NCBI GenBank assembly: GCA_002729595.1
Contig: PBYL01000106.1
Location: forward strand, 1-47,221
Direction: 5' to 3'
From: Thalassovita sp.
GTDB taxonomy: Bacteria; Bacteroidota; Bacteroidia; Cytophagales; Flammeovirgaceae
Length of the DNA stretch: 47,221 bases
Shown: positions 1 to 6,788 of the stretch, one piece after another
Layout: the number at the start of each line of letters is the position of its first letter
How positions within the stretch are numbered: the first letter of the stretch is position 1
The notes under the pieces: model-generated
Seen by the model: only the letters and a program-made list of their open reading frames with translations
Told to the model about the DNA's origin: nothing
The model's database searches: none
Position numbers and translations under genes: made by a program

Positions 1-532
1 ACTGAACCAGTCTTACAATTTTAAAACCTACTTTCTTTCTATTGTTCTTCTCTCCTATTACCGGAACCATAAATTCTTTGTAGTGTAAACTAGCCAAAGC
101 ATCTTTTACCTGTTCGCGGCTTTTCTTGTTGTAGGTAGATGAGTTAATCCCCATCAGTTTATAAAGCATGCCTAATTCGAACTCAAATTTAGCATGGTGC
201 TCATCTTCTTGATAATATAGCGAGTTACTAGCTTTAGCTAACTGCGCCATACCAACCACTGCTGTAAGGGCTCTTAACTCATAACCAGTTAGCTCAGAAG
301 TTACTTTAGTTTTTAGCTCTTCATTTTGCAGTTTATTTCTAAAGTAATCTGGTAACTCAATTGTATATTTATCTTCACCTTGTTTGTGAAGTGATAAAAC
401 TCTGTCGATTGATTTATTGATTTCTTTTATATGATCAGCGTCTGACTCAAAAAGTTTTAATTGAAAATCATCAAACTGTTTTCTCGACTCAACCTTTAAT
501 AATCGGGTTGGATAATTTATTTTATCAATCAT
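1..532 (-). CDS. Probable plasmid replication initiation protein (Rep), C-terminus outside window
   Basis: The frame is open from an ATG at 532 to the left window edge, giving 177 residues with the C-terminus missing. The start MIDKINYPTRLL is preceded by CTAAGG, a reasonable ribosome site 4-5 bases upstream. The visible part is hydrophilic and mixed helical, with a segment ELRALTAVVGMAQLA near residue 110 and LYKLMGINSSTYNKKSREQ near residue 145, which resembles the first winged-helix domain of RepB/Rep_3-type initiators. The strongest argument is context: the gene begins about 40 bp from a long array of directly repeated 17-bp sites and sits near parA-parB. Such initiators bind their iterons to open the origin and often repress their own promoter, which here must lie inside or beside the array. 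The family call comes from general likeness and position, not from a decisive motif. Confidence 0.72.
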   Translation of the reverse strand, partial: MIDKINYPTRLLKVESRKQFDDFQLKLFESDADHIKEINKSIDRVLSLHKQGEDKYTIELPDYFRNKLQNEELKTKVTSELTGYELRALTAVVGMAQLAKASNSLYYQEDEHHAKFEFELGMLYKLMGINSSTYNKKSREQVKDALASLHYKEFMVPVIGEKNNRKKVGFKIVRLVQ

Positions 533-573
533 TGCCTTAGTGCAGCTTTAATACCGACCAAATATACTTATTT

Positions 574-1462
574 AATTGACTTATGGCTTATCTTCCAGTA
601 CCTTATGGCTTAGCTAAACAGTATCTTATGGCTTAATTCCCAGTACCTTATGGCTTGTCTTATGGATTATCGAACAGTACCTTATGGATTAATTAGCAGT
701 ACCTTTTGGCTTATAGGTAAATATTTAAAGTGTTGATTACCAGTATATTAATTGTCAATCTCATTTTCAACATACATTTTAACAGTACCTTATGGCTTAA
801 TTTTTCGCATAAAATAAGCCTAATTTCAATAATTTTTAAGGATCGCTAAGAATTATGGATTATTAAACAGTACCTTATGGCTTATCACCAGTACCTTGTG
901 GATTATTTGATAAATACATTGATTTTCAGATACTTACAAATAATCGATGCAAATCACTAAAATTCAAACCAGTACCTTTTGGCTTATTTAAGGTTATACA
1001 AAATCATTGAAACTTTCCATTCTGGATTATTAAACAGTACCTTTTGGCTTAGATGCCAGTAACTTATGGCTTATTTTAAGAAATATAATTCCAGCTAATT
1101 TAAGCCATAAGCCTAAAGTCGAGACTTATGTAAAATAACCAGTACCTTATGGATTATCCCCCAGTAACATATGGCTTAATTAGCAGTACCTTTTGGCTTA
1201 GTCCCAGTACCTTATGGATTAAATGTTTCACAAGCTGTTGATTTACAGCTATTTATATACTTATGTAGAATTAACAGTACCTTGTGGATTATTCGAGATG
1301 AGAGAATTTGTGTTCTGGACTTATGTAGGAAAAACAGTACCATTTGGCTTAGTTTGCCAGTAACTTATGGATGCTTCAACAGTATCATATGGCTTAGCCT
1401 ACAGTATCTTATGGCTTGTTTACCAGTACCTTATGGATGTTTTGCCAGTATATAAAGGCTTA
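574..1462 (+). repeat. Iteron array of a replication origin (17-bp repeats, about 22-bp period)
   Basis: Consensus CAGTACCTTATGGMTTA. Near-complete copies start at 596, 619, 641, 675, 697, 783, 868, 889, 970, 1035, 1057, 1140, 1162, 1184, 1205, 1275, 1335, 1358, 1380, 1402, 1424 and 1446, all reading on the plus strand. Neighbouring copies are mostly 21-23 bp apart, about two helical turns. Degenerate copies at about 574, 653, 741, 846, 1013, 1119, 1254 and 1314 sit 21-22 bp before an intact copy or on the 22-bp grid, so phase is kept through several gaps. One partial copy at 1101-1111 (TAAGCCATAAG) is reversed. Variation falls mainly at positions 6-10 and 14. Direct repeats next to a rep gene are the usual binding sites of Rep initiators and also set copy number by handcuffing. 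Confidence 0.9.
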
Positions 1463-1490
1463 GGGTATTTTATAAGTAGTTGATTATCAA
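732..1490 (+). repeat. Second short repeat family inside the origin (GTTGATTWNCAG)
   Basis: Four related 12-bp sites occur between iteron groups: GTTGATTACCAG at 732-743, ATTGATTTTCAG at 918-929, GTTGATTTACAG at 1237-1248 and GTTGATTATCAA at 1479-1490. All read in the same direction as the iterons. Three lie in long iteron gaps and the last follows the array. They could be sites for a host factor or a second Rep contact. Their number exceeds what I would expect by chance in one kilobase, but no statistics were run. Confidence 0.4.
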
Positions 1491-1556
1491 TACTTAGTGC
1501 ACTTTGTTACATCTATATAATATATAGAAATTATAAAACAGATATAATTTATAAAA
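1491..1556. other. AT-rich segment, candidate DNA unwinding element
   Basis: The stretch after the last iteron is almost entirely A and T from 1511 to 1556 and contains the palindrome CTATATAATATATAG at 1513-1527. An AT-rich element flanking iterons is the usual melting site of Rep-dependent origins. The assignment rests on composition and position only. It lies at the array end away from rep. Confidence 0.4.
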
Positions 1557-1594
1557 GGAGATGCTATTTCGAAAAAACATCTCCTATAAAAAAT
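1551..1594 (-). terminator. Intrinsic terminator of the flavoprotein gene
   Basis: Read on the minus strand, GGAGATG (1594-1588) pairs with CATCTCC (1563-1557) around a 24-nt loop, followed by TTTTAT. It begins a few bases after the stop codon of the gene that ends at 1600, and separates that gene from the origin. Confidence 0.6.
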
Positions 1595-1599
1595 TCAGC

Positions 1600-2517
1600 T
1601 TATGCAGAATGTTTAAAAGCTTTCTCACACAGCACAGAATTAATAGCTGCTCCTGCAAAAGTTCCAGTAGATACCGCCTGAGATACGGCTCTAAAAGAAG
1701 CGCTATCACCGCTAGCATACACGCCATCTACAGTAGTCTTTTGGAACGCATCGACTATTAGTAAACCATTTTCATTTAACTCGCAGCCTAATGCTTCCGG
1801 AATTTTACAGTGCTGCTCATAATCTGGTCTGGCATACAAAGCCTTTAGAGAAATTCTGGATAGGTCTTTAAATACAATACTGTTCAGTTGTCCATCAACT
1901 TGCTCAATGGTTTCTACTTCCTTATCTACAATTCTTATATTGTTCTGATGAATGTAGTCAATCTGCTCAGCATTTAATTCACATTTGCCATTGGTAATTA
2001 TAATGAGGTCTTTAGATAAATTATAAACCAGAGTAGCTATATGAAATGCTACATCTCCATTTGCCAAAATTCCGGTTTTCATATTTCTTAGTTCGTAACC
2101 GTGGCAATATGGGCAGTGCACAATAGACTTTCCCCAGCATTCTGCAAAGCCTTTAATATCTGGCATAATGTCTTTTAAACCTGTAGCAAATAGTAATTTA
2201 CTAGCCGTATATTTGGCTCCCTTCTCAGTGATAATTTCAAAACCTGTTTCAGTTTTTTTTCCTTCTACAGCCAGTCCGTTTTCAAAGTTTACAGTTTTGT
2301 ATTTCGATACTTGTTCTTTTGAAATTCTACTAATCTCTGCTGGTTTGTCTCCGTCGTGGGTTATAAAGTTGTGAGAGTGTGGTGTTGGTTGGTTACAAGG
2401 TTTGCCGCTATCTATTACAAGAATTTTTCTAAGTGATCTACCTAAGCTCATAGCAGCTGATAGTCCTGAATAACTCCCACCAATGATGATTACATCATAA
2501 TCATTGCTTGTTGTCAT
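1600..2517 (-). CDS. Thioredoxin-reductase-like FAD/NAD(P)-dependent oxidoreductase
   Basis: 305 residues, the usual size of low-molecular-weight thioredoxin-reductase-like flavoproteins. The N-terminal FAD-binding loop is IIGGSYSG (residues 11-18). A redox-active pair CPYCHGYE lies at residues 135-142 (Cys135, Cys138), as in thioredoxin reductases and the related dithiol oxidases. A C-terminal FAD motif reads GVYASGDSAS. The second nucleotide-binding loop is degenerate (LANGDVAFH in place of GxGxxA), so NADPH binding may be weak or different and a true TrxB assignment is unsafe. It is divergent from a Fur-family gene, with several palindromes between them, which suggests redox- or metal-dependent control. 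The enzyme is cytosolic, with no signal peptide. The electron acceptor cannot be told from the sequence. Confidence 0.85.
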   Translation of the reverse strand: MTTSNDYDVIIIGGSYSGLSAAMSLGRSLRKILVIDSGKPCNQPTPHSHNFITHDGDKPAEISRISKEQVSKYKTVNFENGLAVEGKKTETGFEIITEKGAKYTASKLLFATGLKDIMPDIKGFAECWGKSIVHCPYCHGYELRNMKTGILANGDVAFHIATLVYNLSKDLIIITNGKCELNAEQIDYIHQNNIRIVDKEVETIEQVDGQLNSIVFKDLSRISLKALYARPDYEQHCKIPEALGCELNENGLLIVDAFQKTTVDGVYASGDSASFRAVSQAVSTGTFAGAAINSVLCEKAFKHSA

Positions 2518-2540
2518 ATAATTGGATTTGAGGTTTGTTA

Positions 2541-2640
2541 TTAATTATGTAATTAACGTTAAGTAACAATTTATATCTTGAGAGATATAATCGTGTATTT
2601 TCCATTTTATCAATGGGTTTCTATATTTAGCCAAATATAG
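2541..2640. promoter_or_regulatory. Divergent control region with three inverted repeats, candidate Fur-family operators
   Basis: Between the divergent flavoprotein and Fur-family genes are TTAATTAtgTAATTAA (2541-2556), TTATATCttgagaGATATAA (2571-2590) and CTATATTTagccAAATATAG (2621-2640). The last is a perfect 8-bp inverted repeat. It overlaps TATATTTA, one base off the Bacteroidota -7 element TAnnTTTG, so a protein bound there would block the regulator's own promoter. AT-rich palindromes of this size resemble Fur/PerR boxes. Which of them is bound is unknown. Confidence 0.5.
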
Positions 2641-2675
2641 ACAAAAAACATTAATGCAACAAAGTCGCAATAGCA

Positions 2676-3053
2676 ATGAGAAGGAGAAATACGAACATAC
2701 AAACAGCAATACTCAATCATCTAAAAAAAACTAAGAAAGCGCTAAGTCATGAAATGATAGAATCGGAAATGAAAGGCAGTGTAAATAGAGCTACGATCTA
2801 CAGGGCTTTAAATCGATTTCATGAAGACGGCTTAGTACATAAAGTTCAGGCAGATGATGGTAAACAATATTTTACCATTAATACTGACTGTGAGGATGAT
2901 CATTTTCATTTTAGATGTACCAATTGTGGTAAGGTAGAATGCCTAGAACAAGAAATCAAAATTGAATTACCAGAAGGTTATACCTGTGCAAATATTAATG
3001 CAATTGTTTCTGGTTTATGCGCAGGTTGTATCGATAAATTAAGAAAAGAATAA
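2676..3053 (+). CDS. Fur-family metal- or peroxide-responsive transcriptional repressor
   Basis: 125 residues, shorter than typical Fur (about 140-150). An N-terminal winged helix contains NRATIYRALNRFHEDGL (residues 37-53), the recognition-helix region typical of the family. The C-terminal half has the metal-site segment DDHFHFRC and two zinc-binding pairs, CTNC (81-84) and CAGC (115-118). This pattern is shared by Fur, Zur and PerR, and the sensed metal cannot be read from it. The upstream ATG at 2653 is out of frame, so 2676 is kept although no ribosome site is visible. It is divergent from a thioredoxin-reductase-like gene and the shared region holds palindromes, so repression of both genes is likely. 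Confidence 0.9.
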   Translation: MRRRNTNIQTAILNHLKKTKKALSHEMIESEMKGSVNRATIYRALNRFHEDGLVHKVQADDGKQYFTINTDCEDDHFHFRCTNCGKVECLEQEIKIELPEGYTCANINAIVSGLCAGCIDKLRKE

Positions 3054-3112
3054 TAGTGTTTAGGATGTTAAGAGCCGGATATTTAAGCAATGTTTTTATA
3101 TGAGAAAATAAT

Positions 3113-3814
3113 TTACTTTAGCTTTTTATAAGTTTTGGTTTCAGTAAAACTACGTTCCATTAACTGCTTTAATTCCTTTTTAGAAGGCTTAAGTTTATAG
3201 CCCATATTTTTACCACTATCGGCTTCAATTTCTTTTAAATCGGTAATCTCTTTAAGTTCCGTAATATCATCAGGTAGATTAACTTTTGCGAAAGATAAAT
3301 TTCCATTTTTTAAAGTTAATCTTCTCACTTTCCAATTGCCCTCACCTCTTTTATAATTCAAGAAATAATGCCCTTTAAACTGTCTTAAAATGTGCTCATC
3401 TGAAATACTGAATATCGTGTCTCTATAAGTGTAATGAACAGCAATCGAATCAGTAGAAAAGAAATCGAGATTCAAATTTAAACCACCCTCATTTAACTGA
3501 ATCTTTGTATTGTTCTGGCTCACAATTTTGCTAGAATCAATTTCAAAATCGAGTGAGTCTTTAGTGGTTTTGTAGCTCACATCTAACCATTCAACAATTG
3601 CTTTCGAATCTATGGTTAAGTTAAGCTTGTCGGCTTCTTCGATATAAGTTCCTCTTAGCTTCTTAGGGATTTGTTTTAGGTTGGCTTTATTAGCTGGCTG
3701 TGGCTCTTCAAACTTTATGGTATCTTCACATCCAGTAAGTAGTACAATTATGAAAATGAATAAGGTGAGTTTTAAACTTAGATGGTAATTAATAAATGAG
3801 GCAGCCATAGTCAT
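3113..3814 (-). CDS. Unrecognised small lipoprotein
   Basis: 233 residues. A hydrophobic leader LTLFIFIIVLLTGC ends in a signal-peptidase II lipobox with Cys at about residue 29. The mature part is lysine- and glutamate-rich with many short beta-like segments (LNLTIDSKAIVEW, IQLNEGGLNLNLDFF), as in many Bacteroidota outer-membrane or periplasmic lipoproteins. The start is uncertain: two ATG codons lie at the beginning and neither has a ribosome site. It lies convergent to the Fur-family gene and downstream of parB, separated from it by a strong terminator, so it needs its own promoter. I do not recognise a family. Confidence 0.75.
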   Translation of the reverse strand: MTMAASFINYHLSLKLTLFIFIIVLLTGCEDTIKFEEPQPANKANLKQIPKKLRGTYIEEADKLNLTIDSKAIVEWLDVSYKTTKDSLDFEIDSSKIVSQNNTKIQLNEGGLNLNLDFFSTDSIAVHYTYRDTIFSISDEHILRQFKGHYFLNYKRGEGNWKVRRLTLKNGNLSFAKVNLPDDITELKEITDLKEIEADSGKNMGYKLKPSKKELKQLMERSFTETKTYKKLK

Positions 3815-3830
3815 TTATTTAAAAGTTTAA

Positions 3831-3879
3831 GGAAAAATACTTGGAATTACAGCGCTCAATAAATGTAATTCCAAGTATT
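3831..3879 (-). terminator. Terminator of the parA-parB operon
   Basis: A perfect 16-bp stem, AATACTTGGAATTACA (3836-3851) against TGTAATTCCAAGTATT (3864-3879), with a 12-nt loop. On the minus strand the stem is followed by TTTTTCC. It starts six bases after the parB stop codon. The stem is unusually long for a terminator and is nearly palindromic as DNA. Confidence 0.75.
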
Positions 3880-3884
3880 ACAAT

Positions 3885-4778
3885 TTACTTTTCAAGATAG
3901 GCTTTTTCTAAATCTTCTAATAGCTTATGCAGCTTTTTATAATCAGTCTTTTTAGATTTTGCATTCAGCAATTTCGTCTTTTCTAATATCTCTTTCTTAA
4001 GCACTTCTGTTTGATCTACCTTCGGTTTTGGAGCAGCTTTTTGCTTCAGTTTTTTAACAATGGTTTTTAACTCATCAGCCGTGTTAATCTCACTTTTTAA
4101 CTGGTCAGATACTTTACCTAACAATTGCAGATCACCTTTTTTAACCGGAGCATTGCCTGCTAAAATTTGTTGCTTTAAAGCAGCATTAGATTTACCTACA
4201 GCTTCAATCCCTCTTGCGAATTCTGAATCGCGTAAAATGGTGTTTTTACTCACCTTGTATTCGTCGGCTAAACGTTGGTGGGTACGCATGTTCCCATTTT
4301 GGGGACTTGGTCTTTCTCCACCATGCCCTTGCTTCTCACGCTCATATCTTAATCCTCTCAAATAGCTTCTTTGCTCGTTGGTCAGGTTTCTTCTACCCAA
4401 CTGGTTTATAATCATCCAGTCTTTTACCGCTTCAAAATCTGCCAGCTCTAAAAACTTGGTGCCATATTTTACCTTTACACCTTCAGCCTCAAGCTCATTT
4501 ATTATGCGGAAACGGTTATGGCCGTCTACCAAAATATCTTTTCCTTCGGGAGATTTCCAAAGCAACAATGGGTCTCTCACGCCTTCTTCTGCAATGCTTT
4601 CTTTGAGTAAAGCAATCTCTTCGCTTTGTAATGGAGGGATGAGTTTTTCCAGTTCGGAGCTAATTTCAATCTGCACTTTTGCCAGTTGCATAATGGCAGA
4701 ATCGAAAGCAGAAAAACGATCTGGTTCGCTCTTATTAGGCTCTTGTTTCGATTTAAACTTATCTCTTATTTTTGACAT
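3885..4778 (-). CDS. parB: ParB-like partition protein
   Basis: 297 residues. A ParB/Spo0J-type nuclease-fold domain spans about residues 35-130, with IAEEGVRDPLLLW and the signature VDGHNRFRI (about 84-92). The sequence ERPSPQNGNMRTHQRLADEY, then KVSKNTILRDSEFARG (about 165-190), looks like a helix-turn-helix that would bind the centromere site. A lysine-rich helical C-terminus follows (about 225-297). Its start overlaps the end of parA by 20 bp, which indicates translational coupling. Family knowledge: ParB binds parS and stimulates the ParA ATPase, so that plasmid copies are separated at division. It lies about 2.5 kb from the iteron origin. Confidence 0.88.
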   Translation of the reverse strand: MSKIRDKFKSKQEPNKSEPDRFSAFDSAIMQLAKVQIEISSELEKLIPPLQSEEIALLKESIAEEGVRDPLLLWKSPEGKDILVDGHNRFRIINELEAEGVKVKYGTKFLELADFEAVKDWMIINQLGRRNLTNEQRSYLRGLRYEREKQGHGGERPSPQNGNMRTHQRLADEYKVSKNTILRDSEFARGIEAVGKSNAALKQQILAGNAPVKKGDLQLLGKVSDQLKSEINTADELKTIVKKLKQKAAPKPKVDQTEVLKKEILEKTKLLNAKSKKTDYKKLHKLLEDLEKAYLEK

Positions 4779-5517
4779 TTTTCTCTAAAATTTCTTTGGC
4801 TAGTAAACTGTATTCTTCGGCAGCTTTTGAGTCTGGTGCATGGGTAAAAATATCTTCACCGAAATCTTCACTTTCTTCAAACTTAATAGTATGAGATATT
4901 TTAGTTTTAAAGAGTCTTTCACCATAATCTTCTTCGAGTCTTTTAAGACCATATTCACCCACAACAGTTCTCTTTCTCACCTTGGTTACCAATATACCTA
5001 AAAGCTCAATGTTAGGGTTTAGAATACGCTTAATTTTATACTCAATCAAACTGATGGCAATATCGACCCCGTTTACAGACCAAGCAGCCGTTTGAGTTAC
5101 CACCATGTAAGTGTCTGAGGCAATAATGGCATTTTGCGCATACACGCCAGTAGTTGGCGGGCAATCTATAATGATAAAGTCGAAATCTTTTTTAACAGGT
5201 TCCAACATAAGTTTCATCTTGTAATTACGCTCCACATCACTCTCCACTTCCAATTCTATTGAGCGTAAGTTAGGCTCACACGGAACGGTGTAAAAGTTTT
5301 CTGCAATCTGATGTATGGGAAGCGGCTCATCGTTTTTATAGCAGTTGTAAATGGTTTTTTCTGGATTACTTATCCCCAAACCTGCAGTAAGGTGAGATTG
5401 TGGATCATTATCAACCAATAAAACCTTTTTGTTTAATAGCGACAAAGCTTTGCCAAGATTAATCGCAGTTGTGGTTTTTCCAACGCCACCTTTTTCATTC
5501 AAAATCGAAATAATCAT
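4759..5517 (-). CDS. parA: ParA family partition ATPase
   Basis: 252 residues. The deviant Walker A motif EKGGVGKTTTAINLGKAL lies at residues 8-25, the A' motif LLVDNDPQSHLTAGLG at about 33-48 and the Walker B region FIIIDCPPTTG at about 112-122. No N-terminal DNA-binding domain precedes Walker A, so this is the short (type Ib or chromosomal-like) form and autoregulation by ParA itself is less likely than by ParB. It heads a two-gene operon with parB, overlapping by 20 bp, and a terminator follows parB. With the initiator and iterons this indicates an actively segregated low-copy replicon. Confidence 0.95.
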   Translation of the reverse strand: MIISILNEKGGVGKTTTAINLGKALSLLNKKVLLVDNDPQSHLTAGLGISNPEKTIYNCYKNDEPLPIHQIAENFYTVPCEPNLRSIELEVESDVERNYKMKLMLEPVKKDFDFIIIDCPPTTGVYAQNAIIASDTYMVVTQTAAWSVNGVDIAISLIEYKIKRILNPNIELLGILVTKVRKRTVVGEYGLKRLEEDYGERLFKTKISHTIKFEESEDFGEDIFTHAPDSKAAEEYSLLAKEILEKNVKNKR

Positions 5518-5652
5518 ATACTTTACCTAAGTTAATTTTTGGTGATAAAATCCTTAAATCTGGCACGAATAACTCTTAATTTTTCATGCTGTGTGCAAGT
5601 TAAATTACACAATATTTTTTGCAAAGAAGATCTGCTAAATTATAAAAATTGA

Positions 5653-5671
5653 TTCAGTAGGGCCCTGTGAA
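5653..5671. promoter_or_regulatory. Palindrome upstream of parA, candidate operator or centromere half-site
   Basis: TTCAGTAGGGCCCTGTGAA contains the perfect 8-bp palindrome AGGGCCCT, flanked by TTCA and TGAA. It stands out as a GC-rich island in the AT-rich 252-bp gap between parA and the AraC-type gene. A ParB site near parA would be expected, but only one copy is seen and the flanking arms are off by one base. Confidence 0.25.
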
Positions 5672-5769
5672 ATACAATACAAAGATAGCAAATTCAATCT
5701 GAAAATGCCGGCTAAAAAATGATAATCCATCAACAAATTGACAATGAATTCACGCAATTTTCACACAAG

Positions 5770-6633
5770 CTAAATGCCATGCGATTTAATGTATTCTGAT
5801 GGTGAACAGTCTTTTAGTTTTTTAAATTTTCTATTGAAATTAGAGATGTTGTTGAAGCCCGTCATAAAGCAAACCTGAGTAACAGTATAGTTTCTGTTGA
5901 GCAAAAGTTTACATGCTTGGCTAATTCTTAATTCCATTAAAAAGTTGATATAGGTTTTTCTGGTGCGCTGTTTAAAAAAGCGGCAAAATGCAGAAGGAGT
6001 GAGGTGTGCAATTTTTGCTACTTCTTCAATAGTGATGTGTCTGTTGTATTCTTCTAAAGTAAATTGAAGTACTTGGTTAAGACGCTTGCCATCATTTTCG
6101 TTTACGTCGTGATCAATCATTTCTAGACTGAGCAGCTCATAAGAATCTGTTTTTAATAGCAAATTAAAGAGCTGTAAAACCTCAATTATTCTATCCATAC
6201 CATTTGTATGTTGTAAGTCCAGAATAATGTCTGCAATGCGTTCTTTTGCTTCACCTACTATTTTAATTCCTCTTTTAGATTTGGCTATAAGATCATTAAT
6301 TGCCTTGGCTTCGGGGAATTTCATGGGTTGCCCTGAGAATACTTTTTCATCAAAGAACACACAAATGTTATGAGCTATTAAACCTAAATCTTGATAAAAC
6401 TCCCTATCGTTTTTAAAAACATGCGGCACATTAGAACCCACAATAAAAACATCACCTGGTTTAAAATCTCCCACATAATCGCCTAAAAACACAGAACCAG
6501 TGCCTTCTACCACTAAGGTCATTTGTACTTCGGGGTGCTTGTGCAGCATATCGTACAGATACTCCTGCCTATCGATTTGCACCATAAATGTTTCTTCCGA
6601 ACTCTTGGGTATTTTGAATGGTAAAATCTTCAT
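5770..6633 (-). CDS. AraC-family transcriptional regulator of the hydroxyproline cluster
   Basis: 287 residues. The N-terminal half is cupin-like: HKHPEVQMTLVVEGTGSVFLGD is followed by FKPGDVFIVGSNVPHVF, a probable ligand pocket. The C-terminal 100 residues hold two helix-turn-helix motifs, ITIEEVAKIAHLTPSAFCRFFKQ and YTVTQVCFMTGFNNISNFNRKFKK, with the end CSPSEYIKSHG typical of AraC proteins. It is divergent from the DapA-family gene at 6789, and the four catabolic genes run the other way. Activation of that operon by hydroxyproline or an intermediate is the natural inference. Confidence 0.9.
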   Translation of the reverse strand: MKILPFKIPKSSEETFMVQIDRQEYLYDMLHKHPEVQMTLVVEGTGSVFLGDYVGDFKPGDVFIVGSNVPHVFKNDREFYQDLGLIAHNICVFFDEKVFSGQPMKFPEAKAINDLIAKSKRGIKIVGEAKERIADIILDLQHTNGMDRIIEVLQLFNLLLKTDSYELLSLEMIDHDVNENDGKRLNQVLQFTLEEYNRHITIEEVAKIAHLTPSAFCRFFKQRTRKTYINFLMELRISQACKLLLNRNYTVTQVCFMTGFNNISNFNRKFKKLKDCSPSEYIKSHGI

Positions 6634-6712
6634 AAGATTACAAATAAATACAATATAACCATATTAATCCACAATAAGTCGAAATTAATGTCAATATCGT
6701 ACAGCAAGTGGG

Positions 6713-6754
6713 CAAAATTTGACATACTTTCAATTTTGAGCGGGAGTACTTTTG
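6713..6754 (+). promoter_or_regulatory. Promoter of the hydroxyproline operon with candidate AraC sites
   Basis: TACTTTTG at 6747-6754 matches the Bacteroidota -7 element TAnnTTTG exactly, 34 bp before the ATG at 6789. No well-spaced -33 TTTG is present (the nearest is 25 bp away), which fits activator dependence. Upstream, CAAAATTTGA (6713) and CAATTTTGA (6731) form an imperfect direct repeat about 18 bp apart, as expected for an AraC-type activator. Confidence 0.5.
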
Positions 6755-6788
6755 CATCAGTTCTAACCTAATTAAAATTGAAATTACA

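Noticed and set aside
574-1462. CRISPR array as an explanation of the 22-bp periodic repeats
   Set aside because: Spacers between copies are only about 5 bp, repeats are imperfect, there are no cas genes, and the neighbouring rep and par genes explain the array as iterons.
1561-1761. Plus-strand open frame of 66 codons with an AAAGGAG just before its ATG
   Set aside because: It lies antisense to the end of the flavoprotein gene. The apparent ribosome site is one arm of that gene's terminator stem, and the protein is low-complexity with no family features.
4060-4788. Several long plus-strand frames opposite parB
   Set aside because: They are antisense to a well-supported ParB gene, with no start context and serine/phenylalanine-rich composition typical of shadow frames.
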